Of a DNA stretch of 64,000 bases, positions 1 to 8,489 are shown in pieces. Position numbers and translations under genes: made by a program. Numbering within the stretch: the first letter of the stretch is position 1; the number at the start of each line of letters is the position of its first letter. The notes beneath the pieces are model-generated. The model had not been told where the DNA came from, did not search any database, and saw only the letters and a list, made by a program, of their open reading frames with translations. The DNA is from Rhizobium phaseoli (GTDB lineage Bacteria; Pseudomonadota; Alphaproteobacteria; Rhizobiales; Rhizobiaceae): the NCBI RefSeq assembly GCF_010668805.1, contig NZ_WUFT01000009.1, positions 186,001 through 250,000 on the forward strand, in the 5' to 3' direction.

Positions 1-144
1 GCCAAGATTCGCGAGGTGTTCCTGGCCAACGGGATTGCATTCGCGCAGCCGACGGTGCAGGTCGGGGGAGATGACAAGGGGGCCGCGGCGGCCGCTCAAG
101 CGATCCGTGCGCAGCAGGCAAACGCGGCGACGCCGGCGAAGTGA
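1..144 (+). CDS. C-terminal end of a probable MscS-type mechanosensitive channel (partial)
   Basis: The window opens inside an open frame that reads for 47 codons to a TGA. The visible residues start AKIREVFLANGIAFAQPTVQ, which resembles the C-terminal cytoplasmic end of small-conductance mechanosensitive channels, where a helix ending in a G-I motif is followed by a Q/P-rich beta strand. An Ala/Gln-rich tail follows. Only the tail is present, so the pore helix cannot be checked. The assignment rests on this short C-terminal pattern alone and is tentative. Confidence 0.4.
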   Translation, partial: AKIREVFLANGIAFAQPTVQVGGDDKGAAAAAQAIRAQQANAATPAK

Positions 145-228
145 GCTTACAGGGTCAGCCCATCGTCTGTCTCCCGTTCTGAAATGAGGAGCATGACTAT
201 GTCCGAAAACCGCTCACAGTTTCGGCAT

Positions 229-582
229 TTAAGGTTTCAAATCATAAGCTTGCTGCGATGCGCGAAGCTCCACCAATGTCTTGCCGACACAACTGCCGCC
301 TCCCAACCCACCGACCGCCTTCGCCTTGCCATCGAGCGTGATCGTGCCGGCGATCCGGTCAGATGCCGCATAGGTCGCCACACCGTCATGGGAGACCCTC
401 GATATGTAAAACGCATGGTACGTTTCGTTGTATTTGCAATGGATGACCAGCGGAAACTGAGAGAAGGGATCGTCCTCGGCGCGGGCGACGGTCATCTGAA
501 AAACCGACCCCACCACTGCGGTGCCATCAAGCCTGCAACAAATCGTTTCGATCTTTGGCGGGACACATATGTCATGGTTCAA
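229..582 (-). CDS. Conserved-looking hypothetical protein, 117 aa
   Basis: I do not recognise a named domain. The protein has no obvious signal peptide or membrane segment. It carries a glycine-rich stretch (AVGGLGGGSCVGKT) near residues 88-101, followed by a short helix LVELRASQQAYDL at the C terminus. The minus-strand frame was preferred to the overlapping plus-strand frame (184-630) because it reads as a more balanced protein, while the other is rich in Arg, His and Cys as antisense frames tend to be. It lies just downstream of the Crp/Fnr gene on the same strand, about 36 bases away, so the two may be co-transcribed. Function unknown. Confidence 0.5.
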   Translation of the reverse strand: MNHDICVPPKIETICCRLDGTAVVGSVFQMTVARAEDDPFSQFPLVIHCKYNETYHAFYISRVSHDGVATYAASDRIAGTITLDGKAKAVGGLGGGSCVGKTLVELRASQQAYDLKP

Positions 583-618
583 CCCCTTTGTTACACTCCT
601 GGCAAATATCCGCTTTCG

Positions 619-1263
619 CTAAATCGTTAAGGCGATGAGTGCATCCCGGTCGAGAAGCCGGACAATTCGTTGCGATTTGCCGTTGAGACGAAGGATGTGT
701 TTTTCCCGCAGCTTCGTGAAAGAGCGGGCAACCGTTTCTACCGTCAGGCCAAGATAGTCGGCAATATCGCTGCGACACATCATGATATCGAATTCCGGAT
801 CCTCGGGATGACGTTCAACCATCTCCTGAACAAAGGCCGCAAGGCGCTTCAGCGCGCTTTGCTCGCTGATGATGAGCTGTTTTTGCTGGGCCTTGGCAAG
901 GCCCGTCAGGGCAATCTGTAAAAGATCGATGGGAACGACCGCGGCCTGATTGGTCCGAAACGATCTTACGCGCGTTTCGCAGATGGCTTCTGCAAAATCG
1001 GTTCGCACATTTCCGATCTCGAGCCCGAACCATTCGCCCTTGCCGCAGAACGATAAGATGTGCCGCTGGCCATTCGATGTGAGCCGGTAAATCCGAACTG
1101 CGCCTGCTTCGACCTGGTAGATCGCAGTAACGTGTTCGCCTTCGCTATAGATCGTCTCGTCGGCGCTGAATTTTATCGACTGATCCTTTGCCGCCCCTGG
1201 ACCCGCCCTGTGGCGGTGGTCGGGAACCGTCGTGAATTTTCTGACCGCCTGAGCTTGAAACAT
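619..1263 (-). CDS. Crp/Fnr family transcription regulator (FixK-like)
   Basis: A 214-residue protein with an N-terminal cyclic-nucleotide-binding-type beta roll (about residues 25-140) and a C-terminal winged helix (about 150-210). The recognition helix reads DYLGLTVETVARSFTKL near residues 168-184. FNR-class proteins use E-x-x-S-R in this helix; here the middle Ser is Ala (E-T-V-A-R), so DNA preference may differ slightly from TTGAT-N4-ATCAA. There is no N-terminal cysteine cluster, so it cannot carry an FNR-type iron-sulphur cluster and resembles the FixK/NnrR group. GGGAG lies about 9 bases before the ATG. Location a few kb from a FixL/FixJ-like pair suggests a role in oxygen or nitrogen-oxide signalling, which is inference. 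Confidence 0.85.
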   Translation of the reverse strand: MFQAQAVRKFTTVPDHRHRAGPGAAKDQSIKFSADETIYSEGEHVTAIYQVEAGAVRIYRLTSNGQRHILSFCGKGEWFGLEIGNVRTDFAEAICETRVRSFRTNQAAVVPIDLLQIALTGLAKAQQKQLIISEQSALKRLAAFVQEMVERHPEDPEFDIMMCRSDIADYLGLTVETVARSFTKLREKHILRLNGKSQRIVRLLDRDALIALTI

Positions 1264-1412
1264 GCGCGTTGCTCCCGTCCACGCTGCAGCATAAGCAATC
1301 GTTGCGTTCCTCGGTATTCGAGATACCCCTTACGTATTGCTACGGAAGCAGGCGATCACGGACCGGTGTATAAGGCTATTGCCCCTGAAGAGCCGTATCG
1401 CGGGAGGTCTAA

Positions 1413-2375
1413 ATGGCATCGGAAGAGGGAGGGGACAGCCCGGCACGACAAGAACCGGCAAGCATTCGCGCACAGCTTGATCGTATGCTCGCAAGTCCGG
1501 AATTCCTCGCTCCCGAACGCGGCCGCCGCTTTCTCCAATATATCGTGGAAGAGACGCTAGATGGCCATGGCGAGCACCTCAAGGCCTCTACGATCGCACA
1601 GGCGGTCTTCGGACGCGATGCCTCCTTCGACGCGCAGAACGATCCTGTTGTCCGTATTGAGGCGGGGCGTATCCGTCGCGCAATCGAACGGTACTATCTC
1701 GTTTGCGGAGGCAGCGACCCGATACGGATCACCATTCCCAAAGGGGGCTATGCTCCGCATTTTTCGAGCGGTGAAGAAGCCTCCAACCCAGGCGACGTGT
1801 CTGCGCTAAATGAGAGAAAGCAAAATCCCCCCGGGCACGAGAGACCGCTGACCTATCGCGATCTCCTCCTGCCGATCGGCATTCCTGCACTGTTGGGCGC
1901 CATGGCGGTTCTCGCCCTTATCCGTCCCCTCGCGTCCTACCTCTCGCCGGCGGGGACCTTGCCACCTCCTGCCCAGTCAATGTTGGACAGCAACACCAGG
2001 ATTGTCGTCGAACCTTTCGCAGCCCTCGGGGCTACCGCGCAAGGAGCAGACTTTGCGAAGGGAGTGGTCGATCAGCTCATCGCCAGGCTCGTCAAGGTGA
2101 ACGGCTTCGTCGTGCTGACCCCCGGGCAATTCGGTACGGAGCCTATCGGCCCGCTCTTTAATTTGCAGGGGAGTGCTCTTGTCGAGGGCGGCGCGGTTCT
2201 CCGTCTGCATGTCCGCCTGATAAACGGCGCCGATGGCGCGGTCATCTGGGCAAATCAATATGATCGCGACCTCAGTGATCAAACTATTCTCGATGTCGAG
2301 GACGAGGTTGCCGCTCAAATCACCAAGGAGATTTCAAGCAGCCGCAAACTGGGCCGCTCGGGCTCCCAGCCATAG
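1413..2375 (+). CDS. TolB/FlgO-like domain protein, short paralogue without TPR tail, 320 aa
   Basis: The N-terminal 100 residues carry the conserved pattern FLQYIVEETL...FGRDASFDAQNDPVVRIEAG-RIRRAIERYY...ITIPKGGYAPHF found in rhizobial proteins often annotated as adenylate-cyclase-like or TPR proteins. A single membrane helix lies near residues 150-170. The periplasmic-type TolB N-terminal/FlgO-like fold follows (about 185-310), with the typical ending VIWANQYDRDLSDQ...EVAAQITKEI. The TPR region present in its two paralogues in this window is absent. GGGAGG sits 5 bases before the ATG. No cyclase catalytic domain is visible, so no enzymatic role is claimed. It diverges from the Crp/Fnr gene and converges with the next paralogue. 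Confidence 0.75.
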   Translation: MASEEGGDSPARQEPASIRAQLDRMLASPEFLAPERGRRFLQYIVEETLDGHGEHLKASTIAQAVFGRDASFDAQNDPVVRIEAGRIRRAIERYYLVCGGSDPIRITIPKGGYAPHFSSGEEASNPGDVSALNERKQNPPGHERPLTYRDLLLPIGIPALLGAMAVLALIRPLASYLSPAGTLPPPAQSMLDSNTRIVVEPFAALGATAQGADFAKGVVDQLIARLVKVNGFVVLTPGQFGTEPIGPLFNLQGSALVEGGAVLRLHVRLINGADGAVIWANQYDRDLSDQTILDVEDEVAAQITKEISSSRKLGRSGSQP

Positions 2376-2425
2376 CGGTAACATGAATCTTTACGGGCTT
2401 ATTCTAGGAAAACCCGATGTCAATC

Positions 2426-4204
2426 TTACGATGGAAGGTTGACCGCCACGCCGGCGGCGCGCAGGCCGTCAAAAAATCGTTCCTGATCTTCAGGACGTTT
2501 CAGACGTAAGGACATCTCCTGGCGGATGTTCGTCATCAAGGCGGGCGCGTTGATATGGAGCCAATCCTGTTCCACCCTGGCCTCATCCAACTTCCCCGCA
2601 GCTCCGAGAATGGATAGCAATACGAGATGACGCAATGGGTTGCAGTCAAGATCGGATTTTCGCGACCACTGTTCCGCGGCTTGCATATCGCCCCGCATAA
2701 ATGCGCAGAGCGCCATGCCGCCTTGGTAGTAGCCTCGGGAACCGGCATTTTTGTCGATCGCAATTGATATCAGCTCGCAGCCTGATTGCCATTTTCCGGA
2801 CATCGCCAGTCGCAGTCCGTACTCGCCCGCAACCTCCACATCGTTAGGATTTGCAGCGTAAGCTGCAGTCCCGGCCGCAAGTGCCTTGTCGATATCCCCC
2901 CTGAAGAAGTTCACCAGCATCATTGCTCGCAGCACCTGGGGATCGTGCGGCGCGAGCAAAGCGGCCCGCTCGGCCGAAACGGTTGCAAGTTCGAGAGATT
3001 CAGCAGAGGGCGTTGTTCCGAGCTTGTAGCGAAATCTGATTTCGTCAAGGTAGACCATCGACAAAAGCGCCCAGGATGTAGCGTTGTCAGGCATACGGCG
3101 GGTTGCCTGCCACAGGCATTCGCGTGCGGCGCCATGACTTTGAGCGGTCATCGTCTGGACATAACTATGATAGGCCAAGACACAGGGATATGCATCATGA
3201 TCCCCGTTCTTCATCGGCACGGCGACCAAACCTGGTTCGGCCTGAAAGAGCGCGCCAAGGGGCTGGCCTAACGCGCTGACGATTTGCCCGGCGACATTTG
3301 TCTGAATACCAAGCTTGTTTTGAGCGCGAAGTTCGGCATCGAAATTACTGGCCCAAACGACGGCTCCATCTGCTTGGCGAACCAGCCTTGCAACGGAGCG
3401 CAGCTTACGTCCGTCCATCTGGATGTTGCCTTGAAGAGCGTAGTCTGCAGCAGCGGCATGATCATCTCTTGACGCATCGGCAACGACGACGATGTCGTCG
3501 AGTTGGGCGAGCTGGCCAATAATGTCATCCCTCAGGCCCCGCGCGATATCCAGATTGGGGTCGATGGTGCTGCTCGTTGCAAAAAACTCGACAGCAACTT
3601 TTGGCCTGTAGGTAGCCGACGATGGAGAACCCGTAGGGACATTTCGCGCTACAAAAAGTGCGGAGCCAAGTGCGAGGAGAAGGAGAACGAAGAAGAAAAG
3701 AAGTCCGGTTGCGACGCCGCGAGCGGTTGGCAGCGCCGGAGGTTGCCCCTCGGGATGCGGATGTCTTTGATCCGCCAGGTCTGCGGGTGGCGCGTTTTGC
3801 GGGCCGTTACCGGGTGGCGCTGGCACGGACGTGTCCAGAGCATATTCGAAATGCGGTACGTATCCGCCTTTAGGGACCGTTATGATGACCTCATCTGCTT
3901 GGCCTACGACGAGATAATAGCGCTCCAGGGCTTTTCGTATTCGACCAGCCTCGATGCGAACGACTGGGTCATTCTGCGGGTCAAAGGAGGCTTCCCGCCC
4001 AAAAACGACATTGGCGATCGTAAATGCCTTCAGAAAGCTTGATCGTCCAGCCAGCGTCTCGTTGACAACGAACTCCAGGAAATTTCGCCCCCGCTTCGGG
4101 GCGTGAAACTCTTCGCTTCCGAGAATTCGTTGAACTTGCTCGCAAATTTCCTCAGCGGTCGGCGTAAGACTGCTAAATACATTAGCTTTTGCCGCGCTTC
4201 TCAT
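2426..4204 (-). CDS. TolB/FlgO-like and TPR-repeat protein, 592 aa
   Basis: Same N-terminal block as the neighbouring 320-aa protein (FLEFVVNETLAG...VRIEAGRIRKALERYY...ITVPKGGYVPHF), then a membrane helix (GVATGLLFFFVLLLLALGSALF, about residues 160-180), a TolB/FlgO-like domain ending near VVWASNFDAEL, and a C-terminal alpha-helical region with TPR-like units (A-x-x-x-N-P-N-D-V-E-V-A-G-E-Y-G-L). An upstream TTG would add nine residues, but GGGGGCGATA immediately precedes the ATG at 4204, so that start is chosen; it also gives exactly the same length, 592 aa, as the paralogue at 19150-20928. Probably an inner-membrane protein with a soluble TPR domain that binds a partner. Function unknown. 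Confidence 0.75.
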   Translation of the reverse strand: MRSAAKANVFSSLTPTAEEICEQVQRILGSEEFHAPKRGRNFLEFVVNETLAGRSSFLKAFTIANVVFGREASFDPQNDPVVRIEAGRIRKALERYYLVVGQADEVIITVPKGGYVPHFEYALDTSVPAPPGNGPQNAPPADLADQRHPHPEGQPPALPTARGVATGLLFFFVLLLLALGSALFVARNVPTGSPSSATYRPKVAVEFFATSSTIDPNLDIARGLRDDIIGQLAQLDDIVVVADASRDDHAAAADYALQGNIQMDGRKLRSVARLVRQADGAVVWASNFDAELRAQNKLGIQTNVAGQIVSALGQPLGALFQAEPGLVAVPMKNGDHDAYPCVLAYHSYVQTMTAQSHGAARECLWQATRRMPDNATSWALLSMVYLDEIRFRYKLGTTPSAESLELATVSAERAALLAPHDPQVLRAMMLVNFFRGDIDKALAAGTAAYAANPNDVEVAGEYGLRLAMSGKWQSGCELISIAIDKNAGSRGYYQGGMALCAFMRGDMQAAEQWSRKSDLDCNPLRHLVLLSILGAAGKLDEARVEQDWLHINAPALMTNIRQEMSLRLKRPEDQERFFDGLRAAGVAVNLPS

Positions 4205-4292
4205 TATCGCCCCCACGACTTGATTAAGCACTTATAAGCGTCTTCTAAATCACCATAGCTGAGTAGATTGCAGTTGCAAGGGCTAGTTCGAA

Positions 4293-4961
4293 CTAACGAG
4301 CGCAGGCTGGCCAGACTTTGACCGGTGAGGTTCGGCGCGTTTCAATTGATTGTTTAACCGCGTGAATGGTCATGGCCATACGCATGAGTTCCGCAAGATT
4401 GCGGGCGCCCATCTTGGCCATCACGTTGGCGCGATGCACTTCCACTGTCCGCGAGCTGATACCCAGATGATAGGCGATCATCTTGTTCTGCAGCCCGTCG
4501 AGGACGCCGGTCAGAACCTGATGTTCGCGATCCGTGAGCTGACGAACGCGCGCCGCGACGGTCTCGGAACCGGCGATGGTGTGACTTTGCCGCCTTTGGC
4601 CCATTGCCAGGTGGATGGCCGCGATCAAAGCTTCCTCCCTGAGAGGCTTTTCCAGGAAATCCGATGCCCCCGCCTTCATCGCGTTGACCGCTGCACCGAC
4701 GTCGCCCTGGCCGGTAATGACGATCGACGGAACGCCCGCACCCAGCCGGTTCAGGCGCTGAAGCAATTCTATGCCGTCGACGTGGGGCATGCGCAGGTCC
4801 GTGATGAGGCAGCTTCTGCCCGAAAGCGGCAGAAGCTCCAGAAACGTGTTTGCGCAGCTGTGCGCCCGCACGGCAAAACCTGCCGACACCAGCAAAAACG
4901 TCAACGATCGTCTCGACGACTCCTCGTCATCGATGAGATGGATCGTAAGGTCGTTCGCCAT
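4293..4961 (-). CDS. fixJ-like: FixJ-type response regulator
   Basis: A 222-residue two-domain regulator. The receiver domain shows the acidic pair D11/D12, the phospho-acceptor D55 (ITDLRMP), T83 (VITGQGD) and K105 (FLEKP). A LuxR/FixJ-type helix-turn-helix occupies about 135-200 (LTDREHQVLTGVLDGLQNKM, then SSRTVEVHRANVMAKM). A C-terminal tail of about 20 residues is extra. It overlaps the 3' end of the sensor kinase gene by 35 bases on the same strand, so the pair is surely co-expressed. By family knowledge the kinase phosphorylates D55 and the regulator then activates target promoters. Whether it signals oxygen is doubtful because the partner kinase lacks a haem motif. Confidence 0.9.
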   Translation of the reverse strand: MANDLTIHLIDDEESSRRSLTFLLVSAGFAVRAHSCANTFLELLPLSGRSCLITDLRMPHVDGIELLQRLNRLGAGVPSIVITGQGDVGAAVNAMKAGASDFLEKPLREEALIAAIHLAMGQRRQSHTIAGSETVAARVRQLTDREHQVLTGVLDGLQNKMIAYHLGISSRTVEVHRANVMAKMGARNLAELMRMAMTIHAVKQSIETRRTSPVKVWPACAR

Positions 4962-6174
4962 CTGCTTTGGTCTCCACTAGCGGAATTGAGAACGAGAAGA
5001 TCGAACCCCTGTCTCCTCCTTTGCGCGCGCTTATGCGGCCCCCATGCGCTTCAACAATGCGCTTGGACAATGCCAGGCCCATACCGAGGCCATGTGGCTT
5101 GCCGGTCACGAAGGGGCGAAACAACGATCCTTCCATCTCGGGTGCAATCCCACAGCCGTTGTCGGACACTTCAACGACAAGAGACGAGAAGTTCTCAACT
5201 GTCGTCCGGACCCCGATAGAGGGCTGCTCGGCACACTCCGTCGCCTCCAAAGCATTGCGCAGGAGGTTTGTGAGCACTTGCACGATCTGAACGCCGTTTG
5301 CGAGAACGACGTCCCGCGCCGCCTTGAGCTGGAAGTTCGTATGAAGGTCTTTTCGCCGCGACCCCATAAGCGCAAGCCGTATCGCCCGATGGATCAGTTC
5401 GTGCATCTCCTGCGATGTCCGCTCGGAGGTGCCGCGCGCGGCGAATTCTCTTATGTTTTGGACAATACTACCTGCCCATAGCGCATGCTGTGTGATTTCC
5501 AACAGGGCTTGACGCAGCTCTTCGCTGCGCCGGGGGCTATCGGTGGCGAGGCGGCCGCACCCTTGGGAATAAGCTGCGATGGAGGACAGCGGCTGGGAAA
5601 GTTCATGCGCAAGCGTGGATGCCATTTCTCCGAGTTCAATCACTCTTGCAAGGCGAGCGACCTCGTGCTGAAGCTCCTGAACTTGACGCAAAGTCTCGCC
5701 CTCGGCTTGATAATCCTCGAAAATCGCTGTGGTGAAGACGCCTTTTTCGCCATGCCTTCTAACGATGGTCAAGGCAGTCGGGAATTGGTCTCCGTTCTTG
5801 GTGAGCGCCAGGCCGGCACGCACTGCGCCGCGGTCTCCCCATCGTCCCTTGAGTTTAACATTCGGTGTCGGACGCCAGACAAAGTCGATCTTGCGTCCGA
5901 TCAACTCCCGCTCTTCGTAGCCGAACAACGCGACCGCAGCCTTGTTGCAGGCCGAAATTACGTGGAGATGGCTGATAAAGAATACCGCATCCGGCATGTC
6001 TTCGTGGAGTTGCTGGATCCAATCCATCCGCCGCCCGTCTTCTTCTTCGGTCAAGGCGCGCGCGGGCTCGGGGTATGGCATTTGGGGCGTCAACGACCAT
6101 ATTTGACCCACCACAATCGGGGCAGCGGTACTAGTTTCGGCAGAGACATGCGGTGCCTCCATCTTGATGGGCAT
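4927..6174 (-). CDS. PAS-domain sensor histidine kinase (FixL-like, apparently haem-free)
   Basis: A soluble kinase of 415 residues. A PAS domain (about 55-155) starts DMPDAVFFISHLHVISACNK and is followed by a HisKA domain with the phospho-acceptor H190 in STLAHELSQPL, then an HATPase domain with N box (LLRNALEA), G1 (DNGCGIAP) and G2 (GLGMGLAL). The frame is open to 6252, but GGCGGAGGAG lies 6 bases before the ATG at 6174, which decides the start. The HELSQPL box and the overlap with a FixJ-type gene place it in the FixL family. The segment that holds the haem-ligating histidine in FixL (RHEHDGYL-like) is replaced by PTPNVKLKGRWG, so haem binding is unlikely. Its signal is unknown. Confidence 0.88.
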   Translation of the reverse strand: MPIKMEAPHVSAETSTAAPIVVGQIWSLTPQMPYPEPARALTEEEDGRRMDWIQQLHEDMPDAVFFISHLHVISACNKAAVALFGYEERELIGRKIDFVWRPTPNVKLKGRWGDRGAVRAGLALTKNGDQFPTALTIVRRHGEKGVFTTAIFEDYQAEGETLRQVQELQHEVARLARVIELGEMASTLAHELSQPLSSIAAYSQGCGRLATDSPRRSEELRQALLEITQHALWAGSIVQNIREFAARGTSERTSQEMHELIHRAIRLALMGSRRKDLHTNFQLKAARDVVLANGVQIVQVLTNLLRNALEATECAEQPSIGVRTTVENFSSLVVEVSDNGCGIAPEMEGSLFRPFVTGKPHGLGMGLALSKRIVEAHGGRISARKGGDRGSIFSFSIPLVETKADGERPYDPSHR

Positions 6175-6663
6175 GATGCTCTCCTCCGCCCTTTGAGACG
6201 CATTGGCCGTTGGGAGCGTCGCTTTTCCCGACCGATAGCCTGATACTACCATCCTTGGATGAGAAACCGGTGTAGGATCGGGTAGCCTCTATTGTTCGTC
6301 CCTCGGGACTTTTGGCCGATCTGTTGTCAGGGCTTGCCATTATCCAATTGATCCGGCGCAATGCGCGCGCTTCATTGATCTATTATTGTGAGAAGCAAAG
6401 GCAACGTGGCCATTCGGGCAGTGAATAAAACCAGAGTCTGATGGCAGGTTGATCCTTTAGATCGATGAGCGATGCCAAAAGGCCGTCGGCTCTATCTCCG
6501 AACAAAAGCCGCGCGACTACTATCTTATCGCAATGCCAGTGCATAGCGGATCCATGTCGATGGTTTAGACGGGATCGAGGCAAGGCATGCCGGTGGAACA
6601 GCGTGCTTGAATGACACCTCGCATCCGGGTCAACCTGGTCAATCTTTGGGGGAGGGCGCGGCG
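6175..6663. other. Mostly non-coding stretch with one possible small ORF
   Basis: Between the kinase start and the next plus-strand gene there is no long convincing gene. The divergent promoters of both must lie here. One small minus-strand frame (6383-6544) reads as protein and is listed separately. No repeat, tRNA or terminator was recognised. Confidence 0.5.
6383..6544 (-). CDS. Possible small protein, 53 aa
   Basis: A short frame starting MHWHCDKIVVARLLFGDR and ending SLPEWPRCLCFSQ. The order of hydrophobic and charged residues looks protein-like, with a central helix GLLASLIDLKDQPAIRLWF. Only a weak GGA lies ahead of the ATG. No family is recognised and it may be a chance frame. Confidence 0.3.
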   Translation of the reverse strand: MHWHCDKIVVARLLFGDRADGLLASLIDLKDQPAIRLWFYSLPEWPRCLCFSQ

Positions 6664-6870
6664 ATGTGGCGGTTGCCTGTCGAAGCTCCGTTCGAACTTG
6701 ATATAGAACTCGCTGTCATCGACGATGACGGCGTTCATGCGCTGGTATTTCCCTGCCAGCGTCTCCCCGATGGCTGGATCAATGCCATGACGGGTGAAGT
6801 GCTCGACGTCCACCCCACACATTGGCGGATATGGCAAATCTATCGATGTGTCGTTTCGAGCCTTCAGTGA
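6664..6870 (+). CDS. Small hypothetical protein, 68 aa
   Basis: Starts MWRLPVEAPFELDIELAVID and contains HALVFPCQRLPDGWINAMTG and VHPTHWRIW. The frame is open further upstream, but GGGGGAGG lies 8 bases before the ATG at 6664, a strong ribosome site that fixes this start. The composition and the conserved-looking PTHWR ending argue for a real gene. It overlaps an antisense frame that is Arg/Cys-rich and was discarded. No signal peptide or membrane segment. Function not recognised. Confidence 0.6.
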   Translation: MWRLPVEAPFELDIELAVIDDDGVHALVFPCQRLPDGWINAMTGEVLDVHPTHWRIWQIYRCVVSSLQ

Positions 6871-7038
6871 AAATGGGATGAGCCTCTCTCTTGGAGTCAC
6901 CCACCACATATTGCGCCGCCAATTGTCTGCGATCAATGACCTGCCCGAGCCGGCCCCAATAGTGTGATGGTCGATAAACGAGCGGCGGCGCCGCGATCAA
7001 AGAAGCTGCAGGGAGGGCCACATGCGTGGTTTCGGCGT

Positions 7039-7230
7039 TCAAGGGCGCGCGAAGGTGAGGCGGAGGCAGATCGCACCGGCGCCCATAAGGATCCAGAGGA
7101 TGATCGCCAGATTGCCATAGGGAGCGACGGCAACCGGGGAAAGATTAAACCCGGACCCGTCGATGTTTCCGACCACGATGGCGGCGCAGCCGGCAAGTCC
7201 CAGGCTCTTGCCGTTTGGCGACCTTGTCAT
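7039..7230 (-). CDS. Possible small membrane protein, 63 aa
   Basis: Begins MTRSPNGKSLGLAGCAAIVV and contains a second hydrophobic stretch NLAIILWILMGAGAICLRL. Two membrane helices separated by a loop with Asp, Gly and Ser are visible. Longer starts upstream (to 7368) are possible, but the added residues look non-native. No good ribosome site is seen ahead of the ATG, which lowers confidence. Function unknown. Confidence 0.4.
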   Translation of the reverse strand: MTRSPNGKSLGLAGCAAIVVGNIDGSGFNLSPVAVAPYGNLAIILWILMGAGAICLRLTFARP

Positions 7231-7371
7231 GAAGACATCCGGAGAATCTGCCTTTCCGTGCCGACGCGCTTCCGGACAGCGGTTCCTGAGTGTGATCTTC
7301 CACCAAAACAATAGGCACCGCAATCCGGTCCAATCTGCGATCGTCCAACTTGCCGGGTGCGTGCCCATGCG

Positions 7372-7396
7372 GGAACGGCCTTCCGTTCATCATGTT
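7372..7396 (+). promoter_or_regulatory. Candidate EcfG/RpoE2 general-stress promoter for the gene at 7492
   Basis: GGAAC at 7372-7376 is followed after 18 bases by TT at 7395-7396 (inside cat-GTT-ctc), matching the rhizobial RpoE2 pattern GGAAC-N18/19-TT. It sits about 95 bases before the start codon of the secreted-protein gene. Confidence 0.5.
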
Positions 7397-7491
7397 CTCG
7401 CTTGGGCAACATTGATCGAACGCAATGCCCGGCTCCTGCGCATGGGCTATCCTACGTGCCGAGGATCAATTTGTTCTCAGGAGTTAGAGAA

Positions 7492-7851
7492 ATGAAGATC
7501 GCCGTGATCATTGGAATTGCCGCGTTGACCGCTTTCGCCGGTACCCTTCCGATACAAGCTCAGCAGGATCGACGCGAATATCGAAGAATGAACTGGAGCG
7601 AGAATTTGCCTGACGCGGTGCGGGCTTATCATGGCAAAAGATTCACGATCGTAAGTTACCGGGTCGCAGGTTTTTCAGAGACCGGTTCACACCCACAGCC
7701 AGGCAGTGAAGCGCATATTGACGCCATTCGAGCCGCAATTCGCGAGAACAAATGGCTCGTGGCGCAGCTCAAGACCAAAAAGCTGCGGCCGAACGATATC
7801 GAGTGGGCGTCACGGGCGCGCAACGGAAACATGACGTTTTATACAAAATAA
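7492..7851 (+). CDS. Small secreted hypothetical protein, 119 aa
   Basis: An N-terminal signal peptide is clear: MKIAVIIGIAALTAFAGT with a cleavage-like IQAQ near residue 23. The mature part is charged and contains AYHGKRFTIVSYRVAGF and ends SRARNGNMTFYTK. The frame is open upstream, but AGGAG lies 8 bases before the ATG at 7492 and the signal peptide begins there. An EcfG-type promoter lies upstream, so expression in general stress is likely. No enzymatic motif was recognised. Confidence 0.75.
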   Translation: MKIAVIIGIAALTAFAGTLPIQAQQDRREYRRMNWSENLPDAVRAYHGKRFTIVSYRVAGFSETGSHPQPGSEAHIDAIRAAIRENKWLVAQLKTKKLRPNDIEWASRARNGNMTFYTK

Positions 7852-8034
7852 CGACGATCTGCGTTGGCGTGCCCCCAGGAATGTCAGGCTGAGGCGATTG
7901 CACCTCGACCGAGCAGAAGACGCAAGCTTGGCCTACGGCGTTCCCGCCACCAGCAAAGGCGGAGGGCCGCCAGGCTTCTGCCTTTGGGCCCGATGATGCT
8001 GTGTAACCGCTGCCCTAACTGTTCTCGAATAGCC

Positions 8035-8358
8035 ATAAGCGCCGCCGAAATGGCTTCGGCGTTCTCCGGGGCTCGAAAGAACCAGGTCGATCTCAGCGTC
8101 GGCATCGCGCTCGGAAGCGCTTCCCAGATTGCGTTGTTCGTTGCACCCGTCCTGGTTTTGCTGAGTTAGGTGATCGGCCCGTCGCCGATGAATCTGCAGT
8201 TCTGGTCGGGTGTCGTGGTGATGGTCTTCCTTGCGACCATCACGGCGATGTTCGTGACGAACAGCGGACGGTCGGCATGGATTGTCGGCGTGTTGGTGCT
8301 GATGGTCTATTCGATCTTCGCCATAACGCTGTACGTCCTGCCGCCGCAAATGCAGTGA
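8035..8358 (+). pseudogene. Remnant of a CAX-type Ca2+/H+ antiporter
   Basis: Two pieces in one frame, divided by a TAG at 8167-8169, read like the C-terminal third of a calcium/proton antiporter of the CAX/ChaA family: AEMASAFSGARKNQVDLSVG, then IALGSASQIALFVAPVLVLL, stop, then IGPSPMNLQFWSGVV and VTNSGRSAWIVGVLVLMVYS. In intact relatives the sequence passes through the stop position with an aromatic residue. Everything N-terminal to about 8035 is missing or scrambled. The gene is therefore truncated and interrupted, and no transport function is expected. Confidence 0.8.
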
Positions 8359-8489
8359 GGTCGTGCAGCGTAATGATGCCCGAGCCCGGGGGCGGGGCGA
8401 TAGGGGTTCCACGATGTTCGACAGCGCCGCGTGCGAAGGACGCTGTAGCTCTTTTGAATTTGAAGAAGGTTGCCGCTTCATAAGGTCTG

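Noticed and set aside
184-630. Plus-strand frame of 148 codons opposite the 117-aa gene
   Set aside because: Composition is rich in Arg, His and Cys and it lacks a ribosome site; it is probably the shadow of the minus-strand gene at 229-582.
4284-4295. Palindrome TAGTTCGAACTA between the FixJ-like gene and the TolB/TPR gene
   Set aside because: It overlaps the stop codon of the regulator gene, is only 12 bases, and no second copy was found.
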